DNA of 64,000 nucleotides from positions 1,984,001 through 2,048,000 of the forward strand of contig OZ218964.1 of NCBI GenBank assembly GCA_965112735.1, in the 5' to 3' direction. Both the position numbers and the translations under genes were made by a program. The notes beneath the pieces were generated by a model that saw nothing but the letters and a program-made list of their open reading frames with translations, was not told where the DNA came from and ran no database searches. The DNA comes from Phaeosaccion multiseriatum. Its lineage: Eukaryota; Ochrophyta, other classes. Shown here in pieces: positions 10,307-23,532 of this stretch; position 1 is the stretch's first letter, and every line of letters starts with the position of its first letter.

Positions 10307-12458
10307 TGGAGTGGCCTCAAAATGCCCAATGTGGCCCTCGGCTGGACACAAAATCGGTATTTGCAAGGCACAAACACCCCAAACGAGGCAGTTGCTGAGC
10401 TCGATATGCCCGCGCTATGCACTACATCAGCGCAACAGGCCTAACCAACACACTACATCCCCACAACGAAGCCGAGTCGGGCATGGAGTGGCCTCAAAAT
10501 GCCCAATCTGACCCTTGGCTGGACCCAAAACCAGCATTTTGCGAAGTAAACACACCCCAAACGAGGCAGTTGCTGGTTATGATATGCCCGCGCCGGGCAC
10601 TGGCTCAGCACAATAGGCCTAACCAACACACTACATGCCCATAACAAAGCCAAGCCGGGCATGGAGTGACCTCAAAATGCCCAATCTGACCCTTGGCTGG
10701 ACCCAAAACCGGAATTTGCCAGACACGAACACCTCAAACGAGGCAGTTGCTGGTCTTGATCTGCCGGCGCTGTAGGCTACTACAGCACAGTGGGCCTACC
10801 CGACACACTACGACGCCACAACGAAGCCAAGTCGGGCATGGAATGGCCTCAAAATGCCCAATTGGCACATGGCTGGACCCAAAACCGGAATTTGCGAGGA
10901 ACACACACCCCAAACGAGGCAGTTGCTGGTCCTGATCTGCCCGCGCTGTGCGCTATTACAGCACAGTGGGCCTACCCAACACACTACGACGCCACAACGA
11001 AGCCAAGTCGGGCATGGAGTGGCCTCAAAATGCCCAATCTGGCCCTTGCATGGCTGGACCTAAATTCAGCATTTATTAGGTAAAGACAACCCAAACAAGG
11101 CAGTTGCTGGCTTCGATATGCCCGCGCGGGGTGCTAGCTTCACTCTAATGGCCCAACCAACACACTGCATCCCCACAACGAAGCCGAGTCAGGCCTGGAG
11201 TGGCCTCAAAATGCCCAATGTGGCCCTTGGCTGGACACAAAATCGGTATTTGCAAGGCACAAACACCCCAAACGAGGCAGTTGCTGAGCTCGATATGCCC
11301 GCGCTATGCACTAGATCAGCGCAACAGGCCTAACCAACACACTACATCCCCACAACGAAGCCGAGTCGGGCATGGAGTGGCCTCAAAATGCCCAATCTGA
11401 CCCTTGGCTGGACCCAAAACCAGCATTTGCGAAGTAAACACACCCCAAACGAGGCAGTTGCTGGTTATGATATGCCCGTGCCGGGCACTGGCTCAGCACA
11501 ATAGGCCTAACCAACACACTACATGCCCATAACAAAGCCAAGTCGGGCATGGAGTGACCTCAAAATGTCCAATCTGACCCTTGGCTGGACCCAAAACCGG
11601 AATTTGCCAGACACAAACACCTCAAACGAGGCAGTTGCTGGTCTTGATATGCCCGCGCCGAGCACTGGCTCTGCACAATAGGCCTAACCAACACACTACA
11701 TGCCCATAACGAAGCCAAGTCGGGCATAGAATGGCCTCAAAATGCCCATTCTGGCACATGGCTGGACCAAAAACCGGAATTTGCGAGGCACAAACAACCC
11801 AAACGAGGCAGTTGCTGGTCTTGATATGCCCGCGCCGGGCACTGGCTCTGCACAATAGGCCTAACCAACACACTACATGCCCACAACGAAGCCAAGTCGG
11901 GCAAAGAATGGCCTCAAAACGCGCAATCTGGCACATGGCTGGACCCAAAACCGGCATTTGCCAGGCACAAACAACCGAAACGAGGCAGTTGCTGGTCTTG
12001 ATATGCCCGCGCCGGGCACTGGCTCTGCACAATAGGCCTAACCAACACACTACATGCCCATAACAAAGCCAAGCCGGGCATGGAGTGACCTCAAAATGCC
12101 CAATCTGACCCTTGGCTGGACCCAAAACCAGCATTTGCGAAGTAAACACACCCCAAACGAGGCAGTTGCTGGCCTTGATATGCCCGCGCCGGGCACTGGC
12201 TCTGCACAATAGGCCTAACCAACACACTACATGCCCACAACGAAGCCAAGTCGGGCATAGAATGGCCTCAAAACGCGCAATCTGACCCTTGGCTGGACCC
12301 AAAACCGGAATTTGCCAGACACAAACACCTCAAACGAGGCAGTTGCTGGTCTTGATCTGCCCGCGCCGGGCACTGGCTCAGCACAACAGGCCTAACCAAC
12401 ACACTACATGCCCACAACGAAGCCAAGTCGGGCATAGAATGGCCTCAAAATGCCCAAT
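10307..12458. repeat. 177-bp satellite block
   Basis: About twelve monomers. It resumes at tggagtggcctcaaaatgcc after the deletion at the NA-1 edge and continues to gcccaat, where S1 is inserted. It repeats much of the order seen at 3900-6200. No gene. Confidence 0.95.
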
Positions 12459-12979
12459 AAAAGAAAAAACCTTTGGCTAGACGAGAGCACAATCTTGCTA
12501 GCGGGTCAGGCCAAGGTTCTCAAACTTCTACTAGATGCGTGTGCGTAGCGCAAGCCCTTGCGACAGTTAGCATTGGGGGCACCTCTTGTGTTTGCGACAG
12601 TTAGCATGACACAGGTAAGCACACAGCATCCTCACCCTCACAAGGGAAGCAGTCGGGCCCTACTGCAATCCTTGCTTTCCTACACCACAGTCTCTACTCT
12701 CCTCCCTGCTTGCACACACCCCCGCGTACCTGCTCTCGATCTCCTTCAATCACGGTAGGGTGGTGAGTACAGCAGGGCTCCTCCTCTTCTGAGCTCCTCG
12801 AGCAGCAGAAAACACTGCTTCCATCTGCTACCATATATATTTCTATCCTAAAAACCCCCCTCGGGGTCCACACACGCACCCACCCTCCACACCCTACCCC
12901 TCGGCTCTCAAGACCCTGTTTATCCGTCGACTCCACTCTGCGAGAACAGAACTTCCGTGGCTCCGCTGCTGAAGCAGCG
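12459..12979 (-). mobile_element. S1: 521-bp relic related to a YR-element A end
   Basis: Non-satellite DNA beginning aaaagaaaaaacc and ending cgctgctgaagcagcg. Its right half aligns with the A regions of NA/YR elements: gcgagaaNNgaacttccg near the end, a run like ctcggggtcc, cctcttctga, and ctctactctcctcc. It is a diverged member of the same class without coding frames. A direct repeat of gcgacagttagcat occurs twice in its left part. Unoccupied equivalents of the site at about 31236 and 62245 read gcccaatctggcac, so the insertion added S plus two bases (AT). Confidence 0.7.
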
Positions 12980-14580
12980 ATCTGGCACATGGCTGGACCC
13001 AAAACCGGAATATGCGAGGAACACACACCCCAAACGAGGCAGTTGCTGGTCTTGATCTGCCCGCGCTGTGCGCTATTACAGCACAGTGGGCCTACCCAAC
13101 ACACTACATGCCCACAACGAAGCCGAGTCGGGCCTGGAGTGGCCTCAAAATGCCCAATCTGACCCTTGGCTGGAATCAAAACCAGCATTTGCGAAGTAAA
13201 CACACCCCAAACGAGGCAGTTGCTGGCCTTGATATGCCCACGCCGGGCACTGGCTCAGCGCAACAGGCCTAACCAACACACTACAGGGCCACAACGAAGC
13301 CGAGTCGGGCATGGAGTGGCCTCAAAATGCCCAATCTGACCCTTGGCTGGACCCAAAACCAGCATTTGCGAAGTAAACACACCCCAAACGAGGCAGTTGC
13401 TGGCCTTGATATGCCCGCGCCGGGCACTGGCTCTGCACAATAGGCCTAACCAACACACTACATGCCCATAACAAAGCCAAGCCGGGCATGGAGTGACCTC
13501 AAAAATGCCCAATCTGACCCTTGGCTGGACCCAAAACCGGAATTTGCCAGACACGAACACCTCAAACGAGGCAGTTGCTGGTCTTGATCTGCCCGCGCTG
13601 TGCGCTACTACAGCACAGTGGGCCTACCCGACACACTACGACGCCACAACGAAGCCAAGTCGGGCATGGAGTGGCCTCAAAATGCCCAATCTGGCACATG
13701 GCTGGACCCAAAACCGGAATTTGCGAGGAACACACACCCCAAACGAGGCAGTTGCTGGTCTTGGTCTGCCCGCGCTGTGCGCTATTACAGCACAGTGGGC
13801 CTACCCAACACACTACGACGCCACAACGAAGCCAAGTCGGGCATGGAGTGGCCTCAAAATGCCCAATCTGGCCCTTGCATGGCTGGACCTAAATTCAGCA
13901 TTTATTAGGTAAAGACAACCCAAACCAGGCAGTTGCTGGCCTCGATATGCCCGCGCGGGGTGCTAGCTTCACTCTAATGGCCCAACCAACACACTGCATC
14001 CCCACAACGAAGCCGAGTCAGGCCTGGAGTGGCCTCAAAATGCCCAATGTGGCCCTCGGCTGGACACAAAATCGGTATTTGCAAGGCACAAACACCCCAA
14101 ACGAGGCAGTTGCTGAGCTCGATATGCCCGCGCTATGCACTAGATCAGCGCAACAGGCCTAACCAACACACTACAGGGCCACAACGAAGCCGAGTCGGGC
14201 ATGGAGTGGCCTCAAAATGCCCAATCTGACCCTTGGCTGGACCCAAAACCAGCATTTTGCGAAGTAAACACACCCCAAACGAGGCAGTTGCTGGCCTTGA
14301 TATGCCCGCGCCGGGCACTGGCTCTGCACAATAGGCCTAACCAACACACTACATGCCCACAACGAAGCCAAGTCGGGCATAGAATGGCCTCAAAACGCGC
14401 AATCTGACCCTTGGCTGGACCCAAAACCGGAATTTGCCAGACACAAACACCTCAAACGAGGCAGTTGCTGGTCTTGATCTGCCCGCGCCGGGCACTGGCT
14501 CAGCACAACAGGCCTAACCAACACACTACATGCCCACAACGAAGCCAAGTCGGGCATAGAATGGCCTCAAAATGCCCAAT

Positions 14581-15101
14581 AAAAGAAAAAACCTTTGGCT
14601 AGACGAGAGCACAATCTTGCTAGCGGGTCAGGCCAAGGTTCTCAAACTTCTACTAGATGCGTGTGCGTAGCGCAAGCCCTTGCGACAGTTAGCATTGGGG
14701 GCACCTCTTGTGTTTGCGACAGTTAGCATGACACAGGTAAGCACACAGCATCCTCACCCTCACAAGGGAAGCAGTCGGGCCCTACTGCAATCCTTGCTTT
14801 CCTACACCACAGTCTCTACTCTCCTCCCTGCTTGCACACACCCCCGCGTACCTGCTCTCGATCTCCTTCAATCACGGTAGGGTGGTGAGTACAGCAGGGC
14901 TCCTCCTCTTCTGAGCTCCTCGAGCAGCAGAAAACACTGCTTCCATCTGCTACCATATATATTTCTATCCTAAAAACCCCCCTCGGGGTCCACACACGCA
15001 CCCACCCTCCACACCCTACCCCTCGGCTCTCAAGACCCTGTTTATCCGTCGACTCCACTCTGCGAGAACAGAACTTCCGTGGCTCCGCTGCTGAAGCAGC
15101 G
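14581..15101 (-). mobile_element. S2 relic copy
   Basis: Essentially identical to S1, at the same position in the next higher-order unit. Confidence 0.7.
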
Positions 15102-16701
15102 ATCTGGCACATGGCTGGACCCAAAACCGGAATATGCGAGGAACACACACCCCAAACAAGGCAGTTGCTGGTCTTGATCTGCCCGCGCTGTGCGCTATTA
15201 CAGCACAGTGGGCCTACCCAACACACTACATGCCCACAACGAAGCCGAGTCGGGCCTGGAGTGGCCTCAAAATGCCCAATCTGACCCTTGGCTGGAATCA
15301 AAACCAGCATTTGCGAAGTAAACACACCCCAAACGAGGCAGTTGCTGGCCTTGATATGCCCACGCCGGGCACTGGCTCAGCGCAACAGGCCTAACCAACA
15401 CACTACAGGGCCACAACGAAGCCGAGTCGGGCATGGAGTGGCCTCAAAATGCCCAATCTGACCCTTGGCTGGACCCAAAACCAGCATTTGCGAAGTAAAC
15501 ACACCCCAAACGAGGCAGTTGCTGGCCTTGATATGCCCGCGCCGGGCACTGGCTCTGCACAATAGGCCTAACCAACACACTACATGCCCATAACAAAGCC
15601 AAGCCGGGCATGGAGTGACCTCAAAATGCCCAATCTGACCCTTGGCTGGACCCAAAACCGGAATTTGCCAGACACGAACACCTCAAACGAGGCAGTTGCT
15701 GGTCTTGATCTGCCCGCGCTGTGCGCTACTACAGCACAGTGGGCCTACCCGACACACTACGACGCCACAACGAAGCCAAGTCGGGCATGGAGTGGCCTCA
15801 AAATGCCCAATCTGGCACATGGCTGGACCCAAAACCGGAATTTGCGAGGAACACACACCCCAAACGAGGCAGTTGCTGGTCTTGGTCTGCCCGCGCTGTG
15901 CGCTATTACAGCACAGTGGGCCTACCCAACACACTACGACGCCACAACGAAGCCAAGTCGGGCATGGAGTGGCCTCAAAATGCCCAATCTGGCCCTTGCA
16001 TGGCTGGACCTAAATTCAGCATTTATTAGGTAAAGACAACCCAAACCAGGCAGTTGCTGGCCTCGATATGCCCGCGCGGGGTGCTAGCTTCACTCTAATG
16101 GCCCAACCAACACACTGCATCCCCACAACGAAGCCGAGTCAGGCCTGGAGTGGCCTCAAAATGCCCAATGTGGCCCTCGGCTGGACACAAAATCGGTATT
16201 TGCAAGGCACAAACACCCCAAACGAGGCAGTTGCTGAGCTCGATATGCCCGCGCTATGCACTAGATCAGCGCAACAGGCCTAACCAACACACTACAGGGC
16301 CACAACGAAGCCGAGTCGGGCATGGAGTGGCCTCAAAATGCCCAATCTGACCCTTGGCTGGACCCAAAACCAGCATTTTGCGAAGTAAACACACCCCAAA
16401 CGAGGCAGTTGCTGGCCTTGATATGCCCGCGCCGGGCACTGGCTCTGCACAATAGGCCTAACCAACACACTACATGCCCACAACGAAGCCAAGTCGGGCA
16501 TAGAATGGCCTCAAAACGCGCAATCTGACCCTTGGCTGGACCCAAAACCGGAATTTGCCAGACACAAACACCTCAAACGAGGCAGTTGCTGGTCTTGATC
16601 TGCCCGCGCCGGGCACTGGCTCAGCACAACAGGCCTAACCAACACACTACATGCCCACAACGAAGCCAAGTCGGGCATAGAATGGCCTCAAAATGCCCAA
16701 T

Positions 16702-17223
16702 AAAAGAAAAAACCTTTGGCTAGACGAGAGCACAATCTTGCTAGCGGGTCAGGCCAAGGTTCTCAAACTTCTACTAGATGCGTGTGCGTAGCGCAAGCCC
16801 TTGCGACAGTTAGCATTGGGGGCACCTCTTGTGTTTGCGACAGTTAGCATGACACAGGTAAGCACACAGCATCCTCACCCTCACAAGGGAAGCAGTCGGG
16901 CCCTACTGCAATCCTTGCTTTCCTACACCACAGTCTCTACTCTCCTCCCTGCTTGCACACACCCCCGCGTACCTGCTCTCGATCTCCTTCAATCACGGTA
17001 GGGTGGTGAGTACAGCAGGGCTCCTCCTCTTCTGAGCTCCTCGAGCAGCAGAAAACACTGCTTCCATCTGCTACCATATATATTTCTATCCTAAAAACCC
17101 CCCTCGGGGTCCACACACGCACCCACCCTCCACACCCTACCCCTCGGCTCTCAAGACCCTGTTTATCCGTCGACTCCCACTCTGCGAGAACAGAACTTCC
17201 GTGGCTCCGCTGCTGAAGCAGCG
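16702..17223 (-). mobile_element. S3 relic copy
   Basis: As S1 but with one extra C (gactcccactctg), and the satellite after it has an extra A (aggaaacac). Confidence 0.7.
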
Positions 17224-18823
17224 ATCTGGCACATGGCTGGACCCAAAACCGGAATATGCGAGGAAACACACACCCCAAACAAGGCAGTTGCTGGTCTTGA
17301 TCTGCCCGCGCTGTGCGCTATTACAGCACAGTGGGCCTACCCAACACACTACATGCCCACAACGAAGCCGAGTCGGGCCTGGAGTGGCCTCAAAATGCCC
17401 AATCTGACCCTTGGCTGGAATCAAAACCAGCATTTGCGAAGTAAACACACCCCAAACGAGGCAGTTGCTGGCCTTGATATGCCCACGCCGGGCACTGGCT
17501 CAGCGCAACAGGCCTAACCAACACACTACAGGGCCACAACGAAGCCGAGTCGGGCATGGAGTGGCCTCAAAATGCCCAATCTGACCCTTGGCTGGACCCA
17601 AAACCAGCATTTGCGAAGTAAACACACCCCAAACGAGGCAGTTGCTGGCCTTGATATGCCCGCGCCGGGCACTGGCTCTGCACAATAGGCCTAACCAACA
17701 CACTACATGCCCATAACAAAGCCAAGCCGGGCATGGAGTGACCTCAAAATGCCCAATCTGACCCTTGGCTGGACCCAAAACCGGAATTTGCCAGACACGA
17801 ACACCTCAAACGAGGCAGTTGCTGGTCTTGATCTGCCCGCGCTGTGCGCTACTACAGCACAGTGGGCCTACCCGACACACTACGACGCCACAACGAAGCC
17901 AAGTCGGGCATGGAGTGGCCTCAAAATGCCCAATCTGGCACATGGCTGGACCCAAAACCGGAATTTGCGAGGAACACACACCCCAAACGAGGCAGTTGCT
18001 GGTCTTGGTCTGCCCGCGCTGTGCGCTATTACAGCACAGTGGGCCTACCCAACACACTACGACGCCACAACGAAGCCAAGTCGGGCATGGAGTGGCCTCA
18101 AAATGCCCAATCTGGCCCTTGCATGGCTGGACCTAAATTCAGCATTTATTAGGTAAAGACAACCCAAACCAGGCAGTTGCTGGCCTCGATATGCCCGCGC
18201 GGGGTGCTAGCTTCACTCTAATGGCCCAACCAACACACTGCATCCCCACAACGAAGCCGAGTCAGGCCTGGAGTGGCCTCAAAATGCCCAATGTGGCCCT
18301 CGGCTGGACACAAAATCGGTATTTGCAAGGCACAAACACCCCAAACGAGGCAGTTGCTGAGCTCGATATGCCCGCGCTATGCACTAGATCAGCGCAACAG
18401 GCCTAACCAACACACTACAGGGCCACAACGAAGCCGAGTCGGGCATGGAGTGGCCTCAAAATGCCCAATCTGACCCTTGGCTGGACCCAAAACCAGCATT
18501 TGCGAAGTAAACACACCCCAAACGAGGCAGTTGCTGGCCTTGATATGCCCGCGCCGGGCACTGGCTCTGCACAATAGGCCTAACCAACACACTACATGCC
18601 CACAACGAAGCCAAGTCGGGCATAGAATGGCCTCAAAACGCGCAATCTGACCCTTGGCTGGACCCAAAACCGGAATTTGCCAGACACAAACACCTCAAAC
18701 GAGGCAGTTGCTGGTCTTGATCTGCCCGCGCCGGGCACTGGCTCAGCACAACAGGCCTAACCAACACACTACATGCCCACAACGAAGCCAAGTCGGGCAT
18801 AGAATGGCCTCAAAATGCCCAAT

Positions 18824-19345
18824 AAAAGAAAAAACCTTTGGCTAGACGAGAGCACAATCTTGCTAGCGGGTCAGGCCAAGGTTCTCAAACTTCTACTAGA
18901 TGCGTGTGCGTAGCGCAAGCCCTTGCGACAGTTAGCATTGGGGGCACCTCTTGTGTTTGCGACAGTTAGCATGACACAGGTAAGCACACAGCATCCTCAC
19001 CCTCACAAGGGAAGCAGTCGGGCCCTACTGCAATCCTTGCTTTCCTACACCACAGTCTCTACTCTCCTCCCTGCTTGCACACACCCCCCGCGTACCTGCT
19101 CTCGATCTCCTTCAATCACGGTAGGGTGGTGAGTACAGCAGGGCTCCTCCTCTTCTGAGCTCCTCGAGCAGCAGAAAACACTGCTTCCATCTGCTACCAT
19201 ATATATTTCTATCCTAAAAACCCCCCTCGGGGTCCACACACGCACCCACCCTCCACACCCTACCCCTCGGCTCTCAAGACCCTGTTTATCCGTCGACTCC
19301 ACTCTGCGAGAACAGAACTTCCGTGGCTCCGCTGCTGAAGCAGCG
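18824..19345 (-). mobile_element. S4 relic copy
   Basis: As S1 with one extra C in the run acaccccccgcg. Confidence 0.7.
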
Positions 19346-20948
19346 ATCTGGCACATGGCTGGACCCAAAACCGGAATATGCGAGGAACACACACCCCAAA
19401 CAAGGCAGTTGCTGGTCTTGATCTGCCCGCGCTGTGCGCTATTACAGCACAGTGGGCCTACCCAACACACTACATGCCCACAACGAAGCCGAGTCGGGCC
19501 TGGAGTGGCCTCAAAAATGCCCAATCTGACCCTTGGCTGGAATCAAAACCAGCATTTGCGAAGTAAACACACCCCAAACGAGGCAGTTGCTGGCCTTGAT
19601 ATGCCCACGCCGGGCACTGGCTCAGCGCAACAGGCCTAAACCAACACACTACAGGGCCACAACGAAGCCGAGTCGGGCATGGAGTGGCCTCAAAATGCCC
19701 AATCTGACCCTTGGCTGGACCCAAAACCAGCATTTGCGAAGTAAACACACCCCAAACGAGGCAGTTGCTGGCCTTGATATGCCCGCGCCGGGCACTGGCT
19801 CTGCACAATAGGCCTAACCAACACACTACATGCCCATAACAAAGCCAAGCCGGGCATGGAGTGACCTCAAAAATGCCCAATCTGACCCTTGGCTGGACCC
19901 AAAACCGGAATTTGCCAGACACGAACACCTCAAACGAGGCAGTTGCTGGTCTTGATCTGCCCGCGCTGTGCGCTACTACAGCACAGTGGGCCTACCCGAC
20001 ACACTACGACGCCACAACGAAGCCAAGTCGGGCATGGAGTGGCCTCAAAATGCCCAATCTGGCACATGGCTGGACCCAAAACCGGAATTTGCGAGGAACA
20101 CACACCCCAAACGAGGCAGTTGCTGGTCTTGGTCTGCCCGCGCTGTGCGCTATTACAGCACAGTGGGCCTACCCAACACACTACGACGCCACAACGAAGC
20201 CAAGTCGGGCATGGAGTGGCCTCAAAATGCCCAATCTGGCCCTTGCATGGCTGGACCTAAATTCAGCATTTATTAGGTAAAGACAACCCAAACCAGGCAG
20301 TTGCTGGCCTCGATATGCCCGCGCGGGGTGCTAGCTTCACTCTAATGGCCCAACCAACACACTGCATCCCCACAACGAAGCCGAGTCAGGCCTGGAGTGG
20401 CCTCAAAATGCCCAATGTGGCCCTCGGCTGGACACAAAATCGGTATTTGCAAGGCACAAACACCCCAAACGAGGCAGTTGCTGAGCTCGATATGCCCGCG
20501 CTATGCACTAGATCAGCGCAACAGGCCTAACCAACACACTACAGGGCCACAACGAAGCCGAGTCGGGCATGGAGTGGCCTCAAAATGCCCAATCTGACCC
20601 TTGGCTGGACCCAAAACCAGCATTTTGCGAAGTAAACACACCCCAAACGAGGCAGTTGCTGGCCTTGATATGCCCGCGCCGGGCACTGGCTCTGCACAAT
20701 AGGCCTAACCAACACACTACATGCCCACAACGAAGCCAAGTCGGGCATAGAATGGCCTCAAAACGCGCAATCTGACCCTTGGCTGGACCCAAAACCGGAA
20801 TTTGCCAGACACAAACACCTCAAACGAGGCAGTTGCTGGTCTTGATCTGCCCGCGCCGGGCACTGGCTCAGCACAACAGGCCTAACCAACACACTACATG
20901 CCCACAACGAAGCCAAGTCGGGCATAGAATGGCCTCAAAATGCCCAAT

Positions 20949-21469
20949 AAAAGAAAAAACCTTTGGCTAGACGAGAGCACAATCTTGCTAGCGGGTCAGG
21001 CCAAGGTTCTCAAACTTCTACTAGATGCGTGTGCGTAGCGCAAGCCCTTGCGACAGTTAGCATTGGGGGCACCTCTTGTGTTTGCGACAGTTAGCATGAC
21101 ACAGGTAAGCACACAGCATCCTCACCCTCACAAGGGAAGCAGTCGGGCCCTACTGCAATCCTTGCTTTCCTACACCACAGTCTCTACTCTCCTCCCTGCT
21201 TGCACACACCCCCGCGTACCTGCTCTCGATCTCCTTCAATCACGGTAGGGTGGTGAGTACAGCAGGGCTCCTCCTCTTCTGAGCTCCTCGAGCAGCAGAA
21301 AACACTGCTTCCATCTGCTACCATATATATTTCTATCCTAAAAACCCCCCTCGGGGTCCACACACGCACCCACCCTCCACACCCTACCCCTCGGCTCTCA
21401 AGACCCTGTTTATCCGTCGACTCCACTCTGCGAGAACAGAACTTCCGTGGCTCCGCTGCTGAAGCAGCG
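20949..21469 (-). mobile_element. S5 relic copy
   Basis: As S1. The unit that follows is interrupted at 21678 by NA-2. Confidence 0.7.
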
Positions 21470-22131
21470 ATCTGGCACATGGCTGGACCCAAAACCGGAA
21501 TATGCGAGGAACACACACCCCAAACAAGGCAGTTGCTGGTCTTGATCTGCCCGCGCTGTGCGCTATTACAGCACAGTGGGCCTACCCAACACACTACATG
21601 CCCACAACGAAGCCGAGTCGGGCCTGGAGTGGCCTCAAAATGCCCAATCTGACCCTTGGCTGGAATCAAAACCAGCATTCGCGCCGTCGCGGCGCTCGGG
21701 CGAAGGTGGGAAGCCAGTGGGAGGCCTCCTCCCTTCAGTCGTAGGCGAGGGCCCGGGAGATGTCCGACTCCCGCTCCAAGGCGTCGCAGTATGCAAGCTG
21801 AGGACTATCCACATCCACGCCGTAGCCGGCTGTTCGAGGCCAAGAGGAATAGGGCTGGGCTCCCAAGTGGCCACCTGCTCCGCAGGTGGAGAGGTCGTGG
21901 ACCAGGGGTAGCTAACGTTGGGGGAAGGACTCATCATTAGTAGGGGGGGGCAGTCCCGTGAGGGACTCCCACCTTGGGAGCGCAGAGCGCCTCCAAGGGG
22001 GCCGCCTCCATGGAGGGAGGCGGGCACCGGGTTTCGGATGTAGTGGAGCTTGGGGTGCCACCGCAGTGAGCACCCCAAGTCCCGCTTCACCCCCATAATG
22101 TATGAGTATCTAAAACTAAAACTAAGACTGA

Positions 22132-22146
22132 GGGTGGGTGGGTGGG
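22132..22146 (+). other. G-quadruplex motif in A2/B2 spacer (NA-2)
   Basis: Four GGG runs separated by single T bases, same position as in NA-1. Confidence 0.75.
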
Positions 22147-23532
22147 AAAGAAAAGAAGAGTTCCGGCACTCAACACCGTGGACACTGTCGGCACTCAACA
22201 CCAGACACAGTCTCCCTATCTCTCCTTCCCTCGCCCACGAGGACCCCGGTACTCAACACCAGGCGGGTCCCCTTGGCCGACACAAGCGCTCTGTCCGGGC
22301 CCAGGACAAGAGGCTCGCTTTCCACCACACCAGTATCTACTCTCCTCCTTGACAGTGTGCTCCACTCTTCCTGGGCTCTGTCTCCGCCGCCTCAGTAAGT
22401 GACAGCACACGCCAAGGTCTCTCCTCTTCTGAAAAATCTAAATTCCCTGCTTCACTGACATACTGTACATCTCCCCAGAGGGGACCCCCCCCCTTGGGGC
22501 GGTACCAAGCACCTACGCTGACGCTTCGCCCTGCTGGCTCCCATGTCTCCCACCTCTTCCTCGTCTCTGTTCCGCGAGAAACAAAGTTCCGTTGCTGCGC
22601 TGCTGAACAGGCTTTCGCGCCGTCGCGGCGCTCGGGCGAGGTGGGAAGCCAGTGGGAGGCCTCCTCCCTTCAGTCGTAGGCGAGGGCCCGGGAGATGTCC
22701 GACTCCCGCTCCAAGGCGTCGCAGTATGCAAGCTGAGGACTATCCACATCCACGCCGTAGCCGGCTGTTCGAGGCCAAGAGGAATAGGGCTGGGCTCCCA
22801 AGTGGCCACCTGCTCCGCAGGTGGAGAGGTCGTGGACCAGGGGTAGCTAACGTTGGGGGAAGGACTCATCATTAGTAGGGGGGGGCAGTCCCGTGAGGGA
22901 CTCCCACCTTGGGAGCGCAGAGCGCCTCCAAGGGGGCCGCCTCCATGGAGGGAGGCGGGCACCGGGTTTCGGATGTAGTGGAGCTTGGGGTGCCACCGCA
23001 GTGAGCACCCCAAGTCCCGCTTCACCCCCACCCATCCGAGTACCCACCGGTGCGCTGCGAGGGTGCAGCAGCACCTGCCCCAGCCTAGTCGAGAGCCCAC
23101 TCTCCCGATCGTAGTCGGCCGGTACACAAAACACAAAGATACACAAACATTCATACGCACACAGACATAATAATACACATACAGGGGCAACAGTAGACAC
23201 AGACGCACACCAGTACACACACACATACAAACACCCGCCGCGTGTACCGGTGTAGGGCTGCTGGTGCTGTTGCCAAGGGCTGCGCTCCCCGCTGCTGGGG
23301 GAGGAATGATGGCGAGGGAGGAGCCGCTGGTGTCGCCACGGGCAGAGTCAGTGTCCTTTGAAGAGGTCCCTTCGCACGCCCCCTGCTGACCATCACACAC
23401 CCCCCACTCGCTTGGGATGGTGTGCGGGGGGGGGGGCGAGCCACTGAGCGAAATACACTGCGCAGTCCTCTGGCACGGCGGGTGGAAGCAGCAAGGCGCG
23501 CCCAAACCAGCAAATTCGGATTCTTTTCGGAG

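Larger units (their letters stand above)
12459..21677. repeat. higher-order repeat of about 2122 bp (nine satellite monomers plus S)
   Basis: S starts recur at 12459, 14581, 16702, 18824 and 20949, spacings of 2121-2125 bp. The nine monomers between them keep the same order and the same private variants, for example cggaatatgcgagg directly after S and catttattaggtaaag further on. Copies are nearly identical apart from single-base changes in runs such as catttgcg/cattttgcg and caaaatgcc/caaaaatgcc. This implies recent amplification of the whole block. Two further S copies (26830, 29127) lie in units of altered monomer number. Confidence 0.9.

Noticed and set aside
22095-22130. Telomere-like repeat (taaaactaaaactaag)
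   Set aside because: Only two units, in the A2/B2 spacer of several elements; not a telomeric array.
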